64,000 bases of DNA, from assembly GCF_025950095.1 (NCBI RefSeq), contig NZ_JAPDDR010000006.1:186001-250000 (forward strand). Reading direction: 5' to 3'. Numbering within the stretch: position 1 is the stretch's first letter; each line of letters begins with the position of its first letter. The notes under the pieces are model-generated. The model was not told the origin of the DNA. It did no database searches and saw nothing but the letters and a program-made list of their open reading frames with translations. This document shows positions 8,101 through 17,206 of this stretch, in pieces. Made by a program: the position numbers and the translations under genes. The DNA comes from Luteolibacter rhizosphaerae. Lineage in GTDB: Bacteria; Verrucomicrobiota; Verrucomicrobiia; Verrucomicrobiales; Akkermansiaceae.

Positions 8101-10365
8101 GCTCATCCCGCGGACCTTCAGGTTCGGATCCAGCACCGGCGTGCCCGTCCGCGTTCCGAAGTAGGATACCAGCAGGTGGGACGCTTCCAGCGGAGTCGCC
8201 GTGAAGACCGGTTGGATCAGCGCGTTCGCACCGAAGGCCACGTTCTCGTAGACCGAGATCAGGTCGGAGGTCAGCGGGTCGCCTTCGGCCTTCAGGTCGA
8301 GCATCATCGTGCCGTTCAGCGTGCTGGTCGTTCCCGCGTTGCCGAAGTCTAGGATCCCGGTCGGGGTCGCCGTCGTGCCGGGAGAGATCGTTGCGTTGAT
8401 CGTCGGTGTGCCGGTGACCTTGCCGTTGCCGATCAGCCTTCCGCCTGTCTGCGTGAAGCTGCCGGTGAAGGTGTTGGCTTGTCCGGTCACGGACAGGGTA
8501 CCCGCACCGGTCACGGCGATGTCGCCGCTGGTGGTGATGGCGCCGCTCGCGGTGACGCTGGCATCGGCCGGGATGCTCAGGTTGAGCGCCGTCGAGCCGG
8601 AGATCGCACTGCTCAGGGTCAGCGCGGAATTCGCGGCCACGTTCACGTTCAGCGTGCCCGCTCCGCTGATCGCGCCGCTCGCGGTCACCGTGCGTCCACT
8701 AGGAATATCGTAGATCGAGCTCGTCGCGGCCAGCGTCTCCGCTGCCGCGGACCAGGTCCCGTTGCCGGTCGCACGCATCGTGCCGCCGCTCAGGATCAGT
8801 TTGTCGTCCACGCTCGCGCCCGCCACGTTCCCGGAGACTTCGATCAAGCCGTTGTTCGCCAGCGTCAGGGTGTTGTTCAGGGTCGGGCTGCTGCCGCTCG
8901 CATCGAGCTGGACTGCACCCGCCTTCAGCGTCGCCGTGCCGGCACCGCCGCCCACCGTCATCACCGCCGCGCCGTCCCAGCCCACGTTCACCGTGGTCAC
9001 GGAGGCGTCCAGCGTGCCGCCGGTCAGGTTATACACGTTCCCCGGAGAAGCGCCGTTCGTCCAGTGGCCCAGGCGGAAACCGGTGCCTCCGGCTTCGATC
9101 GTCACCGTGCCGCCGCTTTGTTCCACCTTGCCCGAGTTGTTCGTGCCTTGGCCGATGTCGAAGAAGCGTGTCGTCAGGCTGGCACCGCTGCCGATTGCCA
9201 GCACCCCTTGCTCTGCCGTCGCGCTGTTGCTCGGAGTGCAGGCCAGCTGCAGGTTCAGCGCCTTGATGTTCGCGCCGGCTGCGGCCGAAAGCGTCCCGGA
9301 GTTCACGCGGATCGAGCCGGTCGTCGCGTTCGGCCCCAGTGCGGAATTTACCGTCAGCACGTCGCCAGCGTCCTTGCCCTGCCACACGAAGGTCGAGCCG
9401 GAGTTCGCGAAGGTCACCGGTGTTGCCAGCGTGAAGGAGCTGTCGAGATTGTAGCGGATGGTTCCTGCACCGGATGCATCGCCCAGGGTGACTCCGCTGG
9501 TGTTCGCGACCAGGTTGGAAGTCTGCGTGCCGTCGCCGATCTGCGTCGTGCCGCGCAGCAGGTTTAGCGCACCGGTGAATCCCGTGCCGCTGCCGGTCAG
9601 GATCGTGGTCCCGCCGTCCGTGCGGCTCAGCGTGCCGCTGCCGCTCAGCGTACCCTGCAGGCGGAAGTTCGCGGTAGCGCCGTAGTTCCGGATCGTGCCG
9701 CCGTTGGTTCCGATCTCGAGGTTCCGTGCGAAGGCGATGTTCGTGTTGTTATCGACCAGACCGCCGCCGTTCAGGATCACCTTGTTCGCGGCATTGCCCA
9801 GCGAGGAGCCCGCGGTCACCACACCGGAGGTGATGGTCACGTCGCCAGTGAAATCGTTCGTTCCGGTCAGAGCGAACACGGTGTTCGATCCGCCGCCGCC
9901 CGCGCTGGTATCGCCGTTTACCGCCAGCGTCAGGTTGCCGGTCCCGGTCACGGTGGAAGTCCAGGTCAGCGAGCGGTTCGTCGCCGCACCCAGGGCCGAG
10001 GTGTTGAACACCGATCCTCCGCTGATGTTGATCGAGCCGCCGGTCAGGTTCACCAGTCCGACCTCTTCCAGCAGGATCGAGGGCGTGGCTACCGTGCCGC
10101 CGATCGTCACGGCCTTGGTCGTGGTGCCGTCCGTGCCGGCGGAGAACACCGCCGAGCTGCCGTCGGTCCAGCCTACCGTGGCGATCGCGCCGCCCGCGTC
10201 CGTTGACCAGTTGGTTCCGCTATCCCAGGTGCCCGCTGCGGCATTGCCCGATGCCGCGGTGGCGCCGTTGGTGTCCCAATAGAGGTTCGCCGCAGGCGAG
10301 GGGAGGATGGAGGCCGTCGCTGTCATCAGCGCGGCTCGAAGGATCGAAGATCGAGTTTGGAACAT
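5113..10365 (-). CDS. Giant secreted autotransporter-associated beta-strand repeat protein (paralog 2)
   Basis: About 1750 residues from the ATG at 10365 (MFQTRSSILR). The open frame extends to 10479, but the signal peptide (AALMTATASILPSPAA) begins just after this Met, so the inner start is chosen. The N-terminus continues with LYWDTNG and GTWDSGTNWS, the usual opening of this repeat family. Many beta-strand repeats follow (e.g. LTKTGSGTLVLNAANGYTG, TTTVTGGTLSGTG). Around residues 1178-1260 lies a different repeat, GTGYTANPTIAFAGGGGTG then GTGYTTAPTVTVTGAGTG. The end has DSDGDGIVNGIEFVLGGDP, FRRTDES, RIPRALA and LFGRLTVDIP, matching paralogs 1 and 3. No membrane anchor, PEP-CTERM or barrel is visible. 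Predicted extracellular beta-helix; ligand unknown. Confidence 0.85.
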   Translation of the reverse strand: MFQTRSSILRAALMTATASILPSPAANLYWDTNGATAASGNAAAGTWDSGTNWSTDAGGAIATVGWTDGSSAVFSAGTDGTTTKAVTIGGTVATPSILLEEVGLVNLTGGSINISGGSVFNTSALGAATNRSLTWTSTVTGTGNLTLAVNGDTSAGGGGSNTVFALTGTNDFTGDVTITSGVVTAGSSLGNAANKVILNGGGLVDNNTNIAFARNLEIGTNGGTIRNYGATANFRLQGTLSGSGTLSRTDGGTTILTGSGTGFTGALNLLRGTTQIGDGTQTSNLVANTSGVTLGDASGAGTIRYNLDSSFTLATPVTFANSGSTFVWQGKDAGDVLTVNSALGPNATTGSIRVNSGTLSAAAGANIKALNLQLACTPSNSATAEQGVLAIGSGASLTTRFFDIGQGTNNSGKVEQSGGTVTIEAGGTGFRLGHWTNGASPGNVYNLTGGTLDASVTTVNVGWDGAAVMTVGGGAGTATLKAGAVQLDASGSSPTLNNTLTLANNGLIEVSGNVAGASVDDKLILSGGTMRATGNGTWSAAAETLAATSSIYDIPSGRTVTASGAISGAGTLNVNVAANSALTLSSAISGSTALNLSIPADASVTASGAITTSGDIAVTGAGTLSVTGQANTFTGSFTQTGGRLIGNGKVTGTPTINATISPGTTATPTGILDFGNAGTTSTLNGTMMLDLKAEGDPLTSDLISVYENVAFGANALIQPVFTATPLEASHLLVSYFGTRTGTPVLDPNLKVRGMSFALDTTVDNEVRLNVTGTATPGNLTWAGDGTGNNWNVDSAATWGGAQKFFQYDSVTFDDSGNNAANINISGTFATGAITVSGTKAYTFAGSGSIIGSPTLTKDSTGDLTILNDNKFGTVNLNAGKLIVGNGGTTGSIGETGPITVAADTTLEFNRSNNFTYSRPASAGSTGTLVKKGTGVMTLGSGSSLLPTNLVIDGGTVIAQGGGFNANRMEGAGQVTVNAGATLLIPGGSAHAFGGNNATFTEAFTINGGTMTLNQEQYFNNLTLNGATVNGTSDIRSSAASNWLVTGTAPSTMTVTVTNQNATNWNIEDVTTSAAVDMLVSSNVTGGGATNKAGIGTLRFTGANSYTGATNINAGTLQAGSDRALGFGNALGAASVAGTTVAAGATLDIAGVTVNEVVTLNNGGTLTNSNLTTTGTLSNGLAGVRVVDAGTGYTANPTIAFAGGGGTGATATAVQTGGALSSITTTAAGTGYTTAPTVTVTGAGTGATASATISQLVVTGAGNQIGGAGNLSIPAIMAGAGSYTKVGAGSLTIPTGGSTLAGNIAIDGGTVTMTASGNGTTLTSGLGALNGTRMITLNTGGTLAFGINNILGNGAVALANLPSITVNAGATLTTNNYNVTGPLFLNGGTVTDSRTTAPGGYQGLEIKGTVTAGGTTPSLITAAGNFGHHLVGTIAFDVADVTGTAAADLTVATRLLNSSADNASAVANLTKTGSGTLVLNAANGYTGTTTVTGGTLSGTGSVAGPLTVDATGTIAPGASAGNFGAGSTTLAGTYACEIDGANEDTLVVTGDLNLTGGTLNVSVLNAPALPNHVIASYTGTRTGNFATVTGLPSGYSVVYNDAAKQVLLSNGAGDAFGSWTSANGISGAGGNVDSDGDGIVNGIEFVLGGDPSGPNSNSAALLPTITMDATYMNFTFRRTDESLAYNPRVQYGTGLSAWTNAVAGQPVATPVLIVTDNDFYAAGIDRVTVRIPRALAAPGTKLFGRLTVDIP

Positions 10366-10471
10366 TTTTTTGGAGTGAGATCGAAGTCGACTCCTAAAAT
10401 GCTCATATAGGACACTTTTTAAATTAAAATGTGCAGTTTGATGTAAAGCTGTTCTTGGGTGACGGCGATAT

Positions 10472-10487
10472 ACGGTCAATTAACCGT
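10472..10487. promoter_or_regulatory. 16-bp near-palindrome upstream of paralog 2
   Basis: ACGGTCAATTAACCGT has perfect ACGGT/ACCGT arms and one mismatched pair in the centre. It sits about 107 bp upstream of the start codon at 10365, in a locally AT-rich stretch between two very GC-rich genes. Position and symmetry suit an operator for a dimeric regulator; this is inference. Confidence 0.35.
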
Positions 10488-10591
10488 GTAAATACTGAAT
10501 ACAGAGGAATTGCGCCGTGGTCTTGTATGATGGATTGATCTCTTTTTCTAAAGTAGTGGTCATTTTTCGTCTCCTTCGATGCCCGTAAACG

Positions 10592-10620
10592 AAAAAGCCA
10601 CCCGGGTTTCCCCGGGCGGC
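10592..10620 (-). terminator. Rho-independent terminator of the 10641-15809 gene
   Basis: GCCACCCGGG / CCCGGGCGGC stem (one mismatch) around a TTTC loop, preceded on the plus strand by AAAAA, which gives the U-tract for minus-strand transcription. Same sequence family as the terminators at 1261 and 5048. Confidence 0.88.
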
Positions 10621-10640
10621 TTGGATCATTTGGTTGCTTC

Positions 10641-13600
10641 TCAGGGGGTCACCTTCAGACGGGCGAAGAAGCTCGTCTCCGGCAGCGCCAGAGCCCGCGG
10701 GATTCTCACCACTACCCCGTCGATTCCGGCTCCGTGCTGGTCGTTCGTCACGGTGATGACCACCGGGTTTGCTCCCGGCTGACCGTTCACCGCGTTCGTC
10801 CAGCCCGTCAGGTCGTTGCCATATTGCACTGTCGGGTTCGATCCCAGCGACTCGTCCGTCCGGCGGAAGGAGAAGTTCAGGTAGGTCGCGTCCGTCGTGA
10901 TCGTCGGCAGCAGCGCGTTCGAGTTGGAGTTCGGCCCGGAAGGATCGCCGCCGATCACGAACTCGATCCCGTTCGGGATGCCGTCGCCATCGGAGTCAGC
11001 CTCCGCTCCGGCTCCCGAAATACCGTTCGCCGTCTCCCAGTTGCCGTAGGGCGTGCCCGTGCTCGAGACGATCGCCACGTTCGTGCTCGTCGTGCCGTTG
11101 TTATAGGCGTAGTTCAGCGCATACCCGGAAGGCAGCCCGGTGACGCTGGCGAAGGGTGCGGGCGTCGCCCCCGTGTAGCTCGCGATCACATACACTGGCT
11201 GCGTCAGCGTTCCGGAGATCGCCAGGGTTCCGGCGCTCACGTTCAGGTCGCCGTTCACCGCCAGCTTGTCGCTGTTGGAGCCGCTTACCTCGCAGGCATA
11301 GGTGCCATTGATCGTCGTCGGCCCGGCCCCGAAGGTGGCCGTACTTGGTCCTGGCGCGAGGGTTCCACCGGCATCCACGGTCAGCGGTCCGGCCACCGAG
11401 CCGTCGGCCAGCAGGGTGCCTGCGGTGACCGTCGTGCTGCCCGTGTAGCTATGGGCGAAGCCGCCCGTGAAGGCCAGTGTGCCCGGACCGTCCTTGATTA
11501 GTGAACCACCGGCCGTGTCGGAGTCTTCCAGCTCGGCGCTCACCGTCAGGTCGGCCGCCGCGGTTCCGGTCACGTCTGCCACCGTGAAGGTGTGCGTGGC
11601 CAGCCCGCCGCTCAGCGCCACACCGCTGGTGGCGGCGGTGGCACCGGCCCCGAAGGCGATCGTCGAGGGCACCGTGCCGCCCACGGTCACATTGCCGTTC
11701 AGTTGCACGCTCTCGTTGTTATACGAACCGCCCGCTCCGGAGTAGGGCAGGGACATCGTGCCGCCGTTCAGGTTCAAATTGCCCATGTGGTGGTGGCTTC
11801 CCACACCCACACCGGTCGCCGCGCTTTCACCGCTGGTGAAGTTGAGCAGACCACCCGCTTCCACCGTGAAGCTCACGGAGTTGGCATGATTGGGCAGCGT
11901 GTTTACGCCATTGACCGTCACCGTGCCGTTGGATCCCACCAGCACCGTCGCCAGGTTGCCCAGCCGGTTCACCACTTGGTTGCCGTCCAGGATCATGGTT
12001 GCCGGGCTGCCTGCGGTGCCCACCGTCGCGGTCGTGGCTCCGGTTCCGGCGTTTACCAGCAGCGTGCCTTGGTCCACCTGCATGCCGCCGGTGATGTTGC
12101 CTGCCGTGGCTCCCGTCAGCGTCATCGTGCCGCTGCCTTTCTTCACGAAGCCCGCGCCGTTCGCCGCGCTCACCGGCCCGCCGATCGTGAGGTCGTTCGG
12201 ACCCACGTTCACTTCGGTGGTGTTCGCGATGCTCACCGCGCCGCTGAAGCTCAGCGCCGGACCCGTGTAGGTCACGATGCCGTCCCACGCCTGCGGGTTC
12301 GTCAGCGCCAGCGCGGCTCCGGTGCCATTTTGGAAGATGCCACCGGTGATCGTGAGCGTCCCGCTCCCCATCGCCCCGGCATTGGCCACGCTCAGGGTGC
12401 CCGCGTTCAGGGCGGTTGCCCCGTGCGAGTTCACCGTGTTGAGCGTCAGGGTCGAATCGCCCGCCTTCACCAGCGTGCCCCCGCCCAGCGAACCGCTGCC
12501 GGAGAAGGTGTAGTTGCTGCCGGCGGAACTATCCACCGTCACCGTTCCCGGATAGAGCGTGCCCACCAGGTTTACTGTGCCCGCCGCAGTGTTGCCGAAG
12601 GTCACCGCGTCATAGGTCTTGAAGACATCCGGCGTCCCTTCGTTGTCGAAGTTCACGCTCGTGTTGTGGTTCCACAGCCCGTTTGCCGCCGCGTTCGTCC
12701 ACACGAGATCCGCCGCACCCGTGCCGATCGTCAGCGTCAGGTACTGGCCCAGATCCGCCGCCGCCGTTGCAGTCACACGGGTGGCTCCACGCGAGCTCAT
12801 GTCCACCGTGTAGGTCGCCCCGTCGGTGAAGGAGTTCGCGGCGATCAGGTCATAGACATCTCCGGTCACCGGGGAATCGGTGAAAAGCGGCTTCAGCGTG
12901 ATCGCGCCGGACGTGGTCAGTGCGTTCGTCACCCGCGTGGACTCCTGCTTGCGCGCGGCGAAGGTCAGCGTGGAACCGCCGGTCACCGTCAGCGACTTGA
13001 GGGTCTTCTCGGTTTGATCGATCTGCAGCGTGGAAGCGTTGACCGTGAAGTCCGACAGCGTGGCGGAGCCGGTCGCTCCGATCCGCAGCGTGCCGCCGTT
13101 CACGGTGGTGGCACCCACATAGGTATTGATGCCGTTGAGCGCCATCGTTCCCGCGCCGGTCTTGTTCACGCCGCCGTCCGCACCGCCCGTGGTTCCGGGG
13201 CCGGCGAGGATCATGCTGACGTTCAGGTCGGTGTCGGCGTTGCTGGTCGTGTCCGCCACCGCGAAGTTCTGGACTCCTTGCAGGTGGATGCCGCCGCTTC
13301 CGTTCATCGTCGATGCACCCGTTCCGCCCACGGTGACGGTGGCCGCTCCGGTATCGGTGTTCGCGAGCAGGGCGTCGTAGTTCGCCAGCGCGCGGTTCGA
13401 GGTCCAAGTGGCACCGTTCGTCAGCGTTACGTTGCCGAAACGGAAGTCGGTAAGGTTATTCATCAGCAGCGTTCCGCCGTTGGCCGTGATCACCTTCGCG
13501 TTCGGCAGGGCGTTGCCGTGACCGCCCACGAAGATGTTCGTGGCGCCCAGTTCCAGCGTGGCCCCGGTGTTGACCGTCAGCGCGGAGCTGTTGCGCAGGG

Positions 13601-15809
13601 TGTTGGAGATCCACAAGCGTCCGCCGTTGACGATGGTGGTGCCGCTGTAGCTGTTCGCCGCATTCAGCTGCAGGGTGCCTGCACCGCTCTTGGTGAGGTT
13701 GAAGGCTCCGCCGATGATTCCGTTCGAAGTCCAGGTGTTGGCATTCACCCCCACCTGAGAGTTACCCGTCATCGTGACCCCGTTCGTGGTGGTCAGGTTT
13801 TGGGTGCCTGCGAAGGCGAAGCTGCCGTTCCAGGTTTGCGGGTTGCCGAGGCTGATCGCCGCACCGCTGGTGTTATCGAAGCTACCGCTGTTGAAGGTCA
13901 GCGGTGCCGATCCCAAGGCCGTGGCGTGGCCGATGTTAAGCGTGCCGCCCGCCAAGGTCAGCGCACCGCCCGCGGCGGATTCCGCGGCATTGGCATTCAG
14001 GGTGCCTCCCGCCACGGTTGTTACGCCGTTGCCGGTGGCGTTCGCTGCGGTCGCATTCAGCACCCCGCCGTTCACCGTCGTTCCTCCGTGGCTGTTGGAG
14101 GTGGCCACCGTTAGCGTGGAGGTTCCGGACTTCACCAGCGCACCGCTCACCAGCGAACCGGTGCCGGAGAAGGTGTAGTCGCTTCCCGCGTTGCTATTGA
14201 CGGTGACCAAGCCCGGTGCCAGCGCGCCGACCAGCGAAACCGTGCCGGGTGCCGTGCCGTCGAAGGTGACGCCGTCGTAGCTCTTGAAGACATCCGCGCT
14301 GCCGCCGTTGTTGAAGTTGGCAGCAGCGTTCAGGTTCCACAAACCGCTGGCTGCGGCGTTGTTCCAGATCAGGTTTGCGGCACCCGTGCCCACCGTGAGC
14401 TGCAGGATGTTCCCGCTCATCGCCGCCGTGGCACTCACGCGGGTGGAGCCGAAGCCGGTGGTGTTGACGGTGTAGGTCGCACCGCTTGCCGCCGTGGTCG
14501 CGGTGGCGAAGTTGTAGACCTCGCCGGTCCCGGGCACGTCGGTGAAGAGCGGCTTGATCGTCACGCTTCCGGCGCTGGTCAGCGCGTTGGTGATCGTGGT
14601 GGTCGCCGTCTTGTTAGCCGCCGCTTCCAGGATGCTGCCCGTGTTCAGGGTCAGCGATTTCAAAGTCTTGCCCGTGGTGTTGAGGCGCAGGACCGAACCG
14701 GCGTTGTTGACCGTGAAGTCGGAAGTCGCGGCCGTGCCCGCTGCTCCCAGGATCAGTGTGCCGGCGTTGATGTTGGTCGGGCCGGTATGGGTGTTGGCTG
14801 CATTCAAGCGCAGCGTCCCGTTGCCGGCCTTCACCAGCGGCGCGGTGGTGAAGCTGCCGTTGCTTGCGATCACGGAGTTGACGTCCAGATCGATTCCCGA
14901 GGGCGTGCTGCCGACCGCCGTGTTGATCGTGAGACCTGCCGCCTGGCGGATCGAAAGACGCGTGCCGCTGGAGGTGGAAGTCACCGGTGAAGCCAGCGAG
15001 TTGAGCCCGGAAGTGGTTTGGAAGAAGTCCAGGTTGCTCCCGCTCACACCGGTGATTGCGCCGCCGCTCAGGTTCACCACCGCATTGCCCAAGGTCTGGT
15101 TGGCGGTGGTGTTGATGTTGAGCGTGCTCCCTTGGTTGATATTGATAGTGGCCAGGCGATCCGTGGCGGTGCCGTAGCCCGTGGCATCGCCGGTGCTGAT
15201 CCGCAGGATCGCACCGTTGTTCACCGTCGCCGTTTCGCGGATCGTGCCGCTGGCCCCACCCCCGCCGGAAAGATTCAGCACGCCCGCGTTCACGATCGTG
15301 CTGCCGGTGTAGGTCGCCTTCGTCGGAATGCTCAGAACGCCGCTGCCGTCCTTTGTTAGGCCGGTGCTTCCCGCGAGTACGGAGGACACCGTGGCGTCGG
15401 AATTGGTGGTGATCTTGGGACCGGTGCCTGCCATCGACAGCGTGCCTCCCGTCACGGTGTAGCCGGTGCTGTTGAAGGTGATGTTGTTCACCGACACCCC
15501 GGCCTGGGTAACCGTGCCACCGGTTCCTCCGAAGATGGCTCCGTCCGGCGTGGCGTTGTTTACCCACGCCACGTTGTTGGCGCCGCCGTCGGCGGTCCAG
15601 TTACCGAGCGAAGGAGTCGTGTCCCAGGTTCCCGTGCCCCCCGTGATGCTGCCGTTGCCGACGCCCACCGCGCCCGGAGAAATGTCCCAGGTCAGGGTGG
15701 CGGATTGGGAGGGAAGGACCGTGATGCTCATGAAGCCGGCCGCAAGGCTCGACGACACGGAGGTTCGATGCAGCGCCGCCAGAAAGCGGTTCCGATAATT
15801 GGGTTTCAT
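10641..15809 (-). CDS. Giant secreted autotransporter-associated beta-strand repeat protein (paralog 3)
   Basis: 1722 residues. Signal peptide about 1-37 (SSSLAAGFMSITVLPSQSA), then LTWDISPG and GTWDTTPSLGNWTADGG, typical of the family. The body is beta-strand repeats such as LVKAGDSTLTLNTVNSHG. About 250 residues are duplicated within the protein: nucleotides roughly 14800-14050 and 13140-12390 encode parallel segments (IKPLFTDVPGTGEVYNFA versus LKPLFTDSPVTGDVYDLIA; DVFKSYDGVTFDG versus DVFKTYDAVTFGN). The C-terminus carries DSDGDGIPNGIEFVIGGDP, FRRTDES, RIPRALA and FFARLKVTP, as in paralogs 1 and 2. Predicted extracellular beta-helix, function unknown. The leader GAAAAACCC before ATG has no Shine-Dalgarno. 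Confidence 0.86.
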   Translation of the reverse strand: MKPNYRNRFLAALHRTSVSSSLAAGFMSITVLPSQSATLTWDISPGAVGVGNGSITGGTGTWDTTPSLGNWTADGGANNVAWVNNATPDGAIFGGTGGTVTQAGVSVNNITFNSTGYTVTGGTLSMAGTGPKITTNSDATVSSVLAGSTGLTKDGSGVLSIPTKATYTGSTIVNAGVLNLSGGGGASGTIRETATVNNGAILRISTGDATGYGTATDRLATININQGSTLNINTTANQTLGNAVVNLSGGAITGVSGSNLDFFQTTSGLNSLASPVTSTSSGTRLSIRQAAGLTINTAVGSTPSGIDLDVNSVIASNGSFTTAPLVKAGNGTLRLNAANTHTGPTNINAGTLILGAAGTAATSDFTVNNAGSVLRLNTTGKTLKSLTLNTGSILEAAANKTATTTITNALTSAGSVTIKPLFTDVPGTGEVYNFATATTAASGATYTVNTTGFGSTRVSATAAMSGNILQLTVGTGAANLIWNNAAASGLWNLNAAANFNNGGSADVFKSYDGVTFDGTAPGTVSLVGALAPGLVTVNSNAGSDYTFSGTGSLVSGALVKSGTSTLTVATSNSHGGTTVNGGVLNATAANATGNGVTTVAGGTLNANAAESAAGGALTLAGGTLNIGHATALGSAPLTFNSGSFDNTSGAAISLGNPQTWNGSFAFAGTQNLTTTNGVTMTGNSQVGVNANTWTSNGIIGGAFNLTKSGAGTLQLNAANSYSGTTIVNGGRLWISNTLRNSSALTVNTGATLELGATNIFVGGHGNALPNAKVITANGGTLLMNNLTDFRFGNVTLTNGATWTSNRALANYDALLANTDTGAATVTVGGTGASTMNGSGGIHLQGVQNFAVADTTSNADTDLNVSMILAGPGTTGGADGGVNKTGAGTMALNGINTYVGATTVNGGTLRIGATGSATLSDFTVNASTLQIDQTEKTLKSLTVTGGSTLTFAARKQESTRVTNALTTSGAITLKPLFTDSPVTGDVYDLIAANSFTDGATYTVDMSSRGATRVTATAAADLGQYLTLTIGTGAADLVWTNAAANGLWNHNTSVNFDNEGTPDVFKTYDAVTFGNTAAGTVNLVGTLYPGTVTVDSSAGSNYTFSGSGSLGGGTLVKAGDSTLTLNTVNSHGATALNAGTLSVANAGAMGSGTLTITGGIFQNGTGAALALTNPQAWDGIVTYTGPALSFSGAVSIANTTEVNVGPNDLTIGGPVSAANGAGFVKKGSGTMTLTGATAGNITGGMQVDQGTLLVNAGTGATTATVGTAGSPATMILDGNQVVNRLGNLATVLVGSNGTVTVNGVNTLPNHANSVSFTVEAGGLLNFTSGESAATGVGVGSHHHMGNLNLNGGTMSLPYSGAGGSYNNESVQLNGNVTVGGTVPSTIAFGAGATAATSGVALSGGLATHTFTVADVTGTAAADLTVSAELEDSDTAGGSLIKDGPGTLAFTGGFAHSYTGSTTVTAGTLLADGSVAGPLTVDAGGTLAPGPSTATFGAGPTTINGTYACEVSGSNSDKLAVNGDLNVSAGTLAISGTLTQPVYVIASYTGATPAPFASVTGLPSGYALNYAYNNGTTSTNVAIVSSTGTPYGNWETANGISGAGAEADSDGDGIPNGIEFVIGGDPSGPNSNSNALLPTITTDATYLNFSFRRTDESLGSNPTVQYGNDLTGWTNAVNGQPGANPVVITVTNDQHGAGIDGVVVRIPRALALPETSFFARLKVTP

Positions 15810-16093
15810 GGGTTTTTCGGGTTTTAAACCACAACCCTCCGGAATCGGGTTTACGGGGAGGGTCCGCGGGCGTCTTGGGAACGCCGGAACGGGAGGTTTA
15901 AGGCGCTAACATTGGCCCTTAGATCTCAAAATACCGCAAGAAAAATGAAATATAGCGACAATAAATGATCTTCGGAGACGAGGCTGTCTTGCTCGCGCTA
16001 CTTGGTCGTCGTCGTTCGCCCTTGATCTGCATGGAGTGGCGAAAACCGCCTACCGGGACGGGTAGGGGGGCGAAAATGTCGAAACAAGCCGCC

Positions 16094-17203
16094 TCACTTC
16101 AGCATGAACTCCTGCTCCAAGGCGCGGAAGAACTGCTCGCGGCTGCCCGTGCTGCCGTGCATCATCTTCGTTCCTCTTACCAAGAGCTTCGGCAATACGT
16201 GCGGTGCTTCCAGATGCCGGTTCGCCGCGCAGATCTTGCGGTAATCTTCCACGTTTGCCGCTAGGATCTCGTCGATCCAGGCATCCTCTTTCAATGGCGT
16301 TCCCACTAGCTTCTCGATCGCCCCCCGATCGATCGCCGGTCTCTCGAAGAGCAACTGATGCACCGCGGAAAACTTCTCCGGAGCCACCCTCCAGCACGCC
16401 AATGCCAGCCTCGCCAGCTCGCAGGCACGCGGATGGTCGCTGACATTCTCCGGCAGGGCCGGATTGCAATGGCGCTCCAGCGGGCAGGGCAGCACCACCA
16501 CGCACAGCTCCCCCGGATGCTTCACCATGAACTCGTTTAGATACACATGGAGATTCCTGCACGCATCGCAGGTGTAATCGAAGTAATCCACCACCACCCG
16601 CCGCGAGTTGGGATTTCCCACATGCGGCAGCCCCGTAACGTTGTACTCCTTGTTCCCCAAAAAGGTTTCCTTGCGACCTCCTCCCCGGGAATGAACCGGC
16701 CCCGAAGATTCGACGATGGCTTGGGATTCCTGATGGGTTTTGGGTGCAGGTCCCAACACCTGTCCTGCCGCAAGGATAACGGTGCCCAGGATGCCAGCTA
16801 CAAGCGGACCTGCTGAAATCTCACGGCGGTGAAGTCGGAAAATCAGAAGAGCACACCCGAGCCCGATCGCATGGGCCGACAGGCACCAAGGACAGAAGCT
16901 GCGTAGGATGAACGCCTGCACGATGCCGAACCAGAGCGCGGCTGCTGCTAGAGCAGTTCCCAAACCCAGAAGCGCGCTTCTCGATGGCTTGAAGGTGAAG
17001 AAAAGGAGGGCAGCGTAGAGTAGCAGAGAGAGGGCGCTGACCGGGATCAGAAACCACTGCGACCACTTCGAGCCGAGAACGTTTGCACAAGCGGATCCGG
17101 CACCACAGCCTGCGAGGTAGCTGATCTCACCCGTGACCTTTTGCGTCAGGAGCCAGGCGCTCAGCGCGATCCCGGCCAAGAAGAGCAACCGCAGCAGGAT
17201 CAT
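16094..17203 (-). CDS. VKOR-DsbA fusion, disulfide-bond formation protein
   Basis: 369 residues with two parts. Residues 1-150 are a multi-helix membrane domain of the vitamin K epoxide reductase family: loop cysteines C33 and C39, and the active-site pair C104-P-W-C107 in RSFCPWCLSAHAIG. Residues about 180-369 are a thioredoxin/DsbA-like domain outside the membrane, with a C212-D-A-C215 motif in DYFDYTCDACRNLHVYL. The family couples quinone reduction to oxidation of a DsbA-like partner; here both are on one chain, so it should introduce disulfides into exported proteins. It starts 3 bp after the stop of the small gene at 17207, so the two are an operon. Confidence 0.9.
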   Translation of the reverse strand: MILLRLLFLAGIALSAWLLTQKVTGEISYLAGCGAGSACANVLGSKWSQWFLIPVSALSLLLYAALLFFTFKPSRSALLGLGTALAAAALWFGIVQAFILRSFCPWCLSAHAIGLGCALLIFRLHRREISAGPLVAGILGTVILAAGQVLGPAPKTHQESQAIVESSGPVHSRGGGRKETFLGNKEYNVTGLPHVGNPNSRRVVVDYFDYTCDACRNLHVYLNEFMVKHPGELCVVVLPCPLERHCNPALPENVSDHPRACELARLALACWRVAPEKFSAVHQLLFERPAIDRGAIEKLVGTPLKEDAWIDEILAANVEDYRKICAANRHLEAPHVLPKLLVRGTKMMHGSTGSREQFFRALEQEFMLK

Positions 17204-17206
17204 GGG

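Noticed and set aside
6082-8352. Long plus-strand ORF antisense to paralog 2
   Set aside because: Arg-rich, low complexity, no domain; explained by codon bias of the repeat gene on the other strand.
11592-14114. Long plus-strand ORF antisense to paralog 3
   Set aside because: Same reason: composition is that of a shadow, with no plausible start context.
1318-15809. Classical type V autotransporters
   Set aside because: The beta-strand repeats fit, but none of the three proteins has a C-terminal beta-barrel; they end in the shared calcium-type module.
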